Position numbers and translations under genes: made by a program. Below, one piece after another: positions 14,375 to 19,891 of a stretch of DNA of 19,891 nt (the stretch's first letter is position 1; each line of letters begins with the position of its first letter). This DNA is from Massilia sp. (GTDB lineage: Bacteria > Pseudomonadota > Gammaproteobacteria > Burkholderiales > Burkholderiaceae_D). The stretch is taken from contig JAQGNM010000518.1 of NCBI GenBank assembly GCA_028291845.1, forward strand, positions 1 to 19,891, written 5' to 3'. Below the pieces are notes generated by a model, which did no database searches, was not told the DNA's origin, and was given only the letters and a program-made list of their open reading frames with translations.

Positions 14375-15310
14375 ATGCCCTCCTCCAAGTCCTCCCCGTC
14401 GATCAAGCACTTCCTGCAATTCTCCGATTTCACCCTGGCTGAATTCGAGTATGTGATCGCGCGTGCCGCTGTGATCAAGCGCAAGTTCAAGAATTACGAG
14501 ATCTATCACCCGCTGGTCGACCGTACCCTGGTGATGGTGTTCGAGAAAAGTTCGACGCGCACGCGCCTGTCCTTTGAAGCCGGCATGCACCAGCTGGGCG
14601 GCGCCGCCATTTATCTGAATACGCGCGACAGCCAGCTCGGCCGCGGCGAGCCGGTGGAAGACGCCGGCCAGGTGATGAGCCGCATGTGCGACATCATCAT
14701 GGTGAGAACATTCGGCCAGGACATCATCGAGCGTTTCGCCGCCAATTCGCGCGTGCCGGTGATTAATGGTTTGACCAACGAGCACCACCCTTGCCAGGTA
14801 CTGGCCGATATCTTTACCTATGTCGAACAGCGCGGCTCGATCGCCGGCAAGACGGTGGCGTGGATCGGCGACGCCAACAACATGCTGTACTCGTGGCTGC
14901 AGGCAGCCGAAGTGTTCGGTTTCCACTTGAATGTGTCGACCCCGCCCGGCTACGACATCGACATGGCGCAAGTGTCGACCAAGCGTTTCACCCAGTTCGC
15001 CAATCCTTCGGACGCCTGTCAAGGCGCGCACCTGGTCACCACCGATGTGTGGACCAGCATGGGTTACGAAAAAGAAAACGCAGAAAGAGTCAAAGCCTTC
15101 GAGGGTTTTATCGTCGATGCGGCGAAAATGGCGCGCGCCACGCCGGACGCCCTGTTCATGCACTGCCTGCCGGCCCACCGCGGCGAGGAAGTCGCGGCCG
15201 AGGTCATCGACGGCCCGCAGTCGGTGGTGTGGGATGAGGCGGAAAACCGCTTGCACGTGCAAAAGGCGCTGATCGAATACCTGCTGCTGGGACAGATTGC
15301 AGAAGCATAA
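14375..15310 (+). CDS. argF: Ornithine carbamoyltransferase
   Basis: A 311-residue protein. I use ATG 14375; a TTG at 14366 is in frame but has no better ribosome-binding site, and the short predicted leader favours the ATG. Motifs are complete: carbamoyl-phosphate loop SSTRTR at 59-64, HHPCQ at 137-141, and HCLP at 263-266 near the ornithine site, plus FGQD and the VVWDEAENRL C-terminus. It catalyses carbamoyl phosphate plus ornithine to citrulline and phosphate in cytoplasmic arginine biosynthesis and normally works as a trimer. argG follows after 29 bases, so the two consecutive steps are probably co-transcribed. Anabolic ArgF is favoured over a catabolic enzyme by the pairing with argG. 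Confidence 0.97.
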   Translation: MPSSKSSPSIKHFLQFSDFTLAEFEYVIARAAVIKRKFKNYEIYHPLVDRTLVMVFEKSSTRTRLSFEAGMHQLGGAAIYLNTRDSQLGRGEPVEDAGQVMSRMCDIIMVRTFGQDIIERFAANSRVPVINGLTNEHHPCQVLADIFTYVEQRGSIAGKTVAWIGDANNMLYSWLQAAEVFGFHLNVSTPPGYDIDMAQVSTKRFTQFANPSDACQGAHLVTTDVWTSMGYEKENAERVKAFEGFIVDAAKMARATPDALFMHCLPAHRGEEVAAEVIDGPQSVVWDEAENRLHVQKALIEYLLLGQIAEA

Positions 15311-15339
15311 GAATCACTTTGTAATTATTGGAAATCACC

Positions 15340-16572
15340 ATGAGCGATATCAAAAAAGTCGTCCTCGCCTATTCGGGCGGCCTCGACACTTCCGTCATCC
15401 TGAAATGGCTGCAAGATAACTACGGTTGCGAGATCGTCACCTTCACGGCCGATCTGGGCCAGGGCGAAGAACTGGAACCGGCGCGCGCCAAGGCCATCAA
15501 GTTCGGCATCAAGCCTGAAAACATCTATATCGACGACGTGCGCGAAGAATTCGTGCGCGACTTCGTCTTTCCGATGTTCCGCGCCAACACCGTGTACGAA
15601 GGCGAATACCTGCTGGGCACCTCGATCGCCCGCCCGCTGATCGCCAAGCGCCTGATCGAAATCGCCAATCAAACCGGCGCCGACGCCATCTCGCACGGCG
15701 CCACCGGCAAGGGCAATGACCAGGTGCGTTTCGAACTGGGCGCCTATGCCTTGAAACCGGACGTCAAGATCATCGCCCCGTGGCGCGAGTGGGACCTGCT
15801 GTCGCGTGAAAAACTGTTGAAATACGCGGAAGACGCCGGCATCGCCGTCGACATGAAGCACAAGAACGGCGGCGCGCCATATTCCATGGACGCCAACCTG
15901 CTGCACATCTCGTTCGAAGGGCGCCACCTGGAAAACCCCAGCGCCGAAGCCGAGGAAAGCATGTGGCGCTGGTCGGTCAGCCCGGAGAACGCGCCGGATG
16001 CGGCCGAATACCTCGACCTCGAATACGAAAAAGGCGACATCGTTGCCGTGAATGGCGTGCGGATGTCGCCGGCCCAGGTCTTGACCGAGCTGAACCGCCT
16101 GGGCGGCAAGCATGGCATCGGCCGTCTCGACCTGGTGGAAAACCGTTATGTCGGCATGAAGTCGCGCGGCTGCTACGAAACCCCGGGCGGCACCATCATG
16201 TTGAAAGGCCACCGCGCCATCGAATCGATCACCCTGGACCGCGAAGTGGCCCACTTGAAAGACGACCTGATGCCGCGCTACGCCTCGATGATCTACAACG
16301 GCTACTGGTGGTCGCCCGAGCGCGTCGCCATCCAGACCTTGATCGACCACACGCAAGCGACGGTCAATGGCTGGGTTCGTATCAAGCTGTACAAGGGCAA
16401 CGTCATCGTCGTCTCGCGCGATTCGAAAACCGATTCGCTGTTCGACATGAACATCGCCACGTTCGACGAAGACGGCGGCGTCTACAACCAGGCCGACGCC
16501 GGCGGTTTCATCAAGCTCAACGCCCTGCGCATGCGCATCGCCGCCAAGGCCCGCACCAAGCGCGGCCAATAA
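15340..16572 (+). CDS. argG: Argininosuccinate synthase
   Basis: A 410-residue protein from ATG 15340; a second in-frame ATG at 15328 lies too close to the argF stop to have its own site. The N-type ATP pyrophosphatase PP-loop AYSGGLDTS is at residues 10-18, EGEYLLGTSIARP at 87-99, and the GATGKGNDQVRFE signature at 120-132. It condenses citrulline with aspartate, using ATP and releasing AMP and pyrophosphate. Length is normal for the class-I enzyme (about 400). The last codons are 19 bases before the terminator at 16581, so argF-argG appears to be one short operon. argH is not in the window. Confidence 0.98.
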   Translation: MSDIKKVVLAYSGGLDTSVILKWLQDNYGCEIVTFTADLGQGEELEPARAKAIKFGIKPENIYIDDVREEFVRDFVFPMFRANTVYEGEYLLGTSIARPLIAKRLIEIANQTGADAISHGATGKGNDQVRFELGAYALKPDVKIIAPWREWDLLSREKLLKYAEDAGIAVDMKHKNGGAPYSMDANLLHISFEGRHLENPSAEAEESMWRWSVSPENAPDAAEYLDLEYEKGDIVAVNGVRMSPAQVLTELNRLGGKHGIGRLDLVENRYVGMKSRGCYETPGGTIMLKGHRAIESITLDREVAHLKDDLMPRYASMIYNGYWWSPERVAIQTLIDHTQATVNGWVRIKLYKGNVIVVSRDSKTDSLFDMNIATFDEDGGVYNQADAGGFIKLNALRMRIAAKARTKRGQ

Positions 16573-16580
16573 GCATTTTT

Positions 16581-16619
16581 AGCGAAATCAAAGCCGCCTG
16601 CGGGCGGCTTTTTTTCGCT
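16581..16619 (+). terminator. Intrinsic terminator after argG
   Basis: GCCGCC at 16593-16598 pairs with GGCGGC at 16603-16608 across a TGCG loop and is extended by the AAA/TTT pairs on each side. A seven-T run follows at 16609-16615. Outer AGCGAAA (16581-16587) and TTTCGCT (16613-16619) can extend the structure. Position directly after argG supports rho-independent termination. Confidence 0.93.
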
Positions 16620-16719
16620 TTGCATTTCGCCAACAAATGTGAAATCCTCCCATAGCCATACGACAAAATGGTACATTGACGGCGATCAACTAAGCAGAGC
16701 GCGCGGAAAGACCACCCTC

Positions 16720-18534
16720 ATGTTCAAAGACCTCAGCATCAAAACCAAGATCACCGTCGGACTCGGCGCCATCGCCAGCTTGTTTCTGATCCTGCTCGTT
16801 CTTGCGTATAACAATTTCTCCAAATTGTCCGATGCGAACCGCTGGGACCGCCATACCCTGGAGGTGCTGCTCGAGACCAACAAGATCACCACGTCGGTGC
16901 TGCAAGTGCAGACCGCCACGCGCGGCTTTATGTTGACCGGCAATGAATCTCTCGTCGAGCCGATCAGCAAGGAAGAGGCGCAGGCACGCGCCCACCTTGA
17001 AAAAGTGCGTCAGCTGACCAGCGACAACCGTAACCAGCAGGAGCGCGTGCGCCGCCTCGAACCGATGATCAACGACTGGATCAGCAAGGTGATCGAGCCG
17101 CTGATCGTCAAGCGCCGCGAATTGAACAAGACGGTCGGCATGACCCAGCAGGTCGCCAGTGCCGCCGATGTGCTCAACGGCGCCCGCACCGTGGCCGACA
17201 TCCGCGCCCTGATCGCCGAAATCGGCGACGAAGAATCGCGCCTGCTGGCCGCGCGCTCGGTCGAATCGGCCAGCTTGCAGCAGTCGATGTTCCTGCTGCT
17301 GTCGGCCGGCGGCGCCTTTTGCCTGGCGCTCACCGGCCTGATCGGCTACCTGCTGGTGAGCGCCCTGCTGACGCCGCTCAACCGCCTGACCGACGCGGTC
17401 GGGCGCATCGCCGCCGGCGAGCAGTCGGCGCGCGCCGAGGTGACCGCCAACGACGAACTGGGCAAGGTGGCCGGTGAATTCAACCGCATGGCCCAGGCCA
17501 TCCAGGACAGCCAGGCCAAGGAACTGGCGGCGACCAACATGCTGCGCGCCAAGGTGGACTCGCTGCTCGACGTGGTGTCGAAAGCGGCGTCGGGCGACTT
17601 GACCGGCAGCGTGACGGTGGAAGGAAACGACGCCATCGGCCTGCTCGGCAATGGCTTGAAGCGCATGTTCGACAATCTGCGCGGCCTGCTCAACAACGTG
17701 CAGAAGGCCGGCATCCAGGTGACCACCTCGGCCACCGAGATCGCCGCCTCGGCCAAGCAGCAGGAAGCGACCGGCATCGAACAGGCCCAGACCAGCGTCG
17801 AAATCCTCTCGACCACCAAGGAGATTTCGGCCAACACCACCCAGCTGCTGCGCACCATGGAAGAGGCCACCGCGGTGGCCGACTTCACCACCAACGCCAC
17901 CGCCGAAGCGCAGACCAATCTGCGCCGCATGGACGTGACGATGCAGCACATGGTGTCGGCCACCGATTCGATCAACGCCAAACTGGCGGCGCTGTCGGAA
18001 AAGGCCAGCAACATCAACGGCGTGCTCATCACGATCACCAAGGTGGCCGATCAAACCAATATCCTTTCGCTCAACGCCGCCATCGAAGCGGAAAAAGCGG
18101 GCGACGCCGGACGCGGTTTTTCGGTGGTGGCGACAGAAATCCGCCGCCTGGCCGACCAGACCTCGGTATCGACCTGGGACATCGACCAGATGTTGAAAGA
18201 GATGCAGTCGGCGGTGTCGGCCTCGGTCATGGGCATGGACAAATTTTCGGAAGAGATCCGCCGCAGCGTGGGCGAAGTGCGGCAGGTGACGGAACAGCTG
18301 TCGTCGGTGATGGACCAGGTGCAAAAGCTGGCCCCGCAGTTCGACCTGGTGCTGCAGGGGATGCAGTCGCAGGCGGTGGGCGCCTCGCAAATTTCGGACA
18401 CCATGCTGCAGCTGAACGACGCCACCCAGCAGACCGTCGAATCGCTGAAAGCCACCAGCGAAGCGGTGCACCAGCTGCAGTACGCGGCGGGCGACCTGCA
18501 ATCGTCGGTGGCGACGTTTTCGGTCAACAGTTAA
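16720..18534 (+). CDS. Methyl-accepting chemotaxis protein, WspA-like, CHASE3-type sensor
   Basis: A 604-residue protein. ATG 16720 is preferred over 16639 because MFKDLSIKTK leads straight into TM1 and GGAAAG lies upstream; the earlier start would add 27 polar residues. TM1 is about 11-31, a periplasmic helical CHASE3-like domain about 40-185, TM2 about 190-216, HAMP about 217-268, a second HAMP-like module about 276-325, and the MCP signalling domain about 340-600 with a tip NAAIEAEKAGDAGRGFSVVA (452-471). The C-terminal SAVSASVMGMDKFSEEIRR segment (497-515) and KLAPQFDLVLQGMQSQA match what I recall of Pseudomonas WspA. No NWETF receptor pentapeptide. Probably senses surface contact or envelope stress and signals to a CheA/response-regulator pair outside the window. 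Identification as Wsp is inference. Confidence 0.9.
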   Translation: MFKDLSIKTKITVGLGAIASLFLILLVLAYNNFSKLSDANRWDRHTLEVLLETNKITTSVLQVQTATRGFMLTGNESLVEPISKEEAQARAHLEKVRQLTSDNRNQQERVRRLEPMINDWISKVIEPLIVKRRELNKTVGMTQQVASAADVLNGARTVADIRALIAEIGDEESRLLAARSVESASLQQSMFLLLSAGGAFCLALTGLIGYLLVSALLTPLNRLTDAVGRIAAGEQSARAEVTANDELGKVAGEFNRMAQAIQDSQAKELAATNMLRAKVDSLLDVVSKAASGDLTGSVTVEGNDAIGLLGNGLKRMFDNLRGLLNNVQKAGIQVTTSATEIAASAKQQEATGIEQAQTSVEILSTTKEISANTTQLLRTMEEATAVADFTTNATAEAQTNLRRMDVTMQHMVSATDSINAKLAALSEKASNINGVLITITKVADQTNILSLNAAIEAEKAGDAGRGFSVVATEIRRLADQTSVSTWDIDQMLKEMQSAVSASVMGMDKFSEEIRRSVGEVRQVTEQLSSVMDQVQKLAPQFDLVLQGMQSQAVGASQISDTMLQLNDATQQTVESLKATSEAVHQLQYAAGDLQSSVATFSVNS

Positions 18535-18540
18535 GCAGCC

Positions 18541-19026
18541 ATGAAAGTGCTGGCGTTTACCATCGGTGCCGACCGCTACGGCTTGCCCTTGCAGGCGGTC
18601 GCCCGCGTGCTGCCGGCGATGGCGCTCAAGCTGATTCCGGGCGCGCCCGATTTCGTGGCTGGCCTGATGGATTTGCACGGCACGCCGGTGCCGGTGCTGG
18701 ACGTCTCGCGTCTTGCCGGGCTGGTTGTCGAGCAGGTCTGGCTGGACTCGAGGATCGTGCTGATCGACTACGTGATCGACCACATGAGCGAGCACACCGC
18801 CGACAGCGGCGCGACGCGCCAGCTCGGCCTGCTGGTCGAACACGTGGCCGGCATCGAAAACGTGGCCGACGCCGCGCTGCAAGATCCGGGCATCGACGGC
18901 GCGCCCTTCCTCGGCCCGGTCGCCGCCTCGCTGCAGATCGTCGACGTGGCGCAGCTGCTGGCGCCGGACGTGCGCGCGCTGCTGTTCCCGCGCGACGCCG
19001 TGCCGGCGACCGGAGCGCTTGCATGA
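18541..19026 (+). CDS. CheW-like coupling protein (WspB-like position)
   Basis: A 161-residue protein from ATG 18541, six bases after the MCP stop. It has a CheW fold: LAFTIGADRYGLPLQAVARVLP at 4-25, VAGLMDLHGTPVPVLDVSRLAG at 39-60, RQLGLLVEHVAGI (93-105), and a final LQIVDVAQLL (131-140). CheW proteins bridge receptors and the CheA-type kinase in the cytoplasm. The stop overlaps the next ATG (ATGA), giving coupling with the CheR gene. The middle segment (WLDSRIVLIDYVIDHMSEHTADSG) is longer than the minimal CheW. Gene order makes it the WspB equivalent, pending the downstream genes. Confidence 0.92.
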   Translation: MKVLAFTIGADRYGLPLQAVARVLPAMALKLIPGAPDFVAGLMDLHGTPVPVLDVSRLAGLVVEQVWLDSRIVLIDYVIDHMSEHTADSGATRQLGLLVEHVAGIENVADAALQDPGIDGAPFLGPVAASLQIVDVAQLLAPDVRALLFPRDAVPATGALA

Positions 19027-19891
19027 ACGTGCTGGACCAGGGACTCGCCAACAACGGCGCGCGGGCGCAGGCACTGCTGCAAAAGGCCTGCGGCCTGCAG
19101 GTGAGCGCCAGCGCCGCCGAGCGCGCGGTGCGCGAGCGCATGGCCGCACGCGGCGCGCCGGACCCGTTCGACCCCGCCGCCGCCGCCGACTACCTCGACC
19201 ACTTGAGCGGGCCGGAGCTGGCCGCCCTGATCGAACTGGTGGTGGTGCCGGAGTCGTGGATGTACCGCGACCCCGACGCCTTTGCCGCCGCCACCGGATT
19301 TGTCCGGCAGCGGCTGCTGCAACGACCGCAGCGCCAGGTGCGCATCCTGTCCCTGCCCTGCGCCGGCGGCGAAGAGCCGTACACGATGGCGATGGCGCTG
19401 CATGACGCCGGGGTGCCGGCGCCGTCCTACCGCATCGACGCCATGGATTTGTCGAGCGTTGCGCTGGAGCGCGCGCGCGCCGGCTGGTACACCAAAAATG
19501 CGTTTCGCGGCCGTTCGCTGGAGTTTCGCGAACGGCACTTCAGCGTGGCGGGCAATGGCTACCAGATCCATCGCGCCTTGCGCGACCAGGTCACCTTCAT
19601 GCAGGCGAACATCCTCGCCATCGACACCGACGCCGGCGCCGGCCGTTACGACGTGATTTTCTGCCGCAATCTGCTGATCTACTTCGACGCCCCCACCACC
19701 GCCGCCGCGGTCACGGTGCTGCGCACCCTGCTGGCCGACGACGGCATGCTGCTGAGCGGTTACGCCGAAGTGCCGGCGTTTTGCGCCAACGGTTTCCAGC
19801 CGCTGCGCCTGCCGGGTGCGTTCGCGCTGCAAAAGGCGGCCGAGACGGCGCCCTCCGCCTGCCTGCCCATCGAGCCTGGCCGCGCGCCCCT
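19023..19891 (+). CDS. CheR-type protein-glutamate methyltransferase (WspC-like), partial at the window edge
   Basis: The frame opens at ATG 19023, overlapping the CheW stop, and stays open to the last base, 289 codons without a stop, so the 3' end is missing. An N-terminal helical domain (about 1-75) leads to PESWMYRDPDAF, then the SAM-binding LSLPCAGGEEPY at 109-120, DAMDLSSVALERARAG, and DVIFCRNLLIYFD beginning at D210. These match the CheR methyltransferase, which methylates receptor glutamates. The residues after about 255 (LQKAAETAPSACLPIEPG) look like the start of a linker to a further domain; WspC carries C-terminal TPR repeats. That is inference because the rest is outside the window. 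Confidence 0.92.
   Translation, partial: MNVLDQGLANNGARAQALLQKACGLQVSASAAERAVRERMAARGAPDPFDPAAAADYLDHLSGPELAALIELVVVPESWMYRDPDAFAAATGFVRQRLLQRPQRQVRILSLPCAGGEEPYTMAMALHDAGVPAPSYRIDAMDLSSVALERARAGWYTKNAFRGRSLEFRERHFSVAGNGYQIHRALRDQVTFMQANILAIDTDAGAGRYDVIFCRNLLIYFDAPTTAAAVTVLRTLLADDGMLLSGYAEVPAFCANGFQPLRLPGAFALQKAAETAPSACLPIEPGRAP

Noticed and set aside
14255..15262. 335-codon minus-strand frame opposite argF
   Set aside because: His/Gly-rich antisense shadow; argF motifs are complete on the plus strand.
15325..16569. 414-codon minus-strand frame opposite argG
   Set aside because: Exact shadow of argG with an Asp/Val/His-rich composition and no family signature.
16690..19149. 819-codon open frame on the minus strand
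   Set aside because: It runs antisense across the MCP, CheW and CheR genes, is His/Arg-rich and low complexity, and has no recognisable domain. Long antisense frames are expected in GC-rich genes.

Overview
The window is GC-rich, densely coded bacterial chromosome. Gene content, gene order and GC-driven codon use suggest a betaproteobacterium of the Burkholderiales, probably an Oxalobacteraceae member near Massilia, Janthinobacterium or Duganella. This is an inference from family knowledge, not from a search. I see no rRNA, tRNA, CRISPR array, prophage or transposase gene. The first 90 bases hold no gene I can support.

Layout. (1) 91-2329: a UPF0149/SEC-C zinc protein and a HerA-like DUF853 (YjgR-type) ATPase. 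(2) 2330-4801: a VirK/YbjX (DUF535) protein behind a long leader with a promoter and a perfect hairpin, convergent with an HPP-family membrane protein carrying two CBS domains. (3) 4978-9079: four tightly packed genes, namely circularly permuted ATP-grasp, alpha-E, transglutaminase-like protease and Anbu (the proteasome-like ancestral beta subunit). This is the most interesting system in the window: the association is known, but its substrate and product are unclear. (4) 9162-10106: a secreted metallo-beta-lactamase-fold hydrolase. (5) 10103-10293: a cluster of REP-like palindromes, two direct and one inverted. They look like back-to-back terminators between the hydrolase and a minus-strand pair, a 57-codon small gene and orn (oligoribonuclease).

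(6) 11185-13684: an operon of M48 (Ste24-type) metallopeptidase, pterin-4a-carbinolamine dehydratase and RsgA ribosome-assembly GTPase, coupled by ATGA overlaps and divergent from orn. (7) 13694-14116: an unrecognised 140-residue protein on the minus strand. (8) 14315-16619: argF and argG with a clear sigma70-type promoter and a strong intrinsic terminator, catalysing the ornithine to citrulline to argininosuccinate steps. (9) 16720 to the end: an MCP with a periplasmic sensor, a CheW-like adaptor and a CheR methyltransferase cut by the window edge. Their order and the MCP signalling domain resemble wspA-wspB-wspC of the Wsp surface-sensing pathway, which controls cyclic-di-GMP.

Most of the window is housekeeping or widely conserved. 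The parts that merit follow-up are the Anbu operon with its C-terminally extended Anbu, the REP/terminator cluster with the small gene beside it, the DUF535 leader, the 140-residue orphan and the start of the Wsp-like operon. Many long antisense reading frames exist but are shadows of GC-rich genes.
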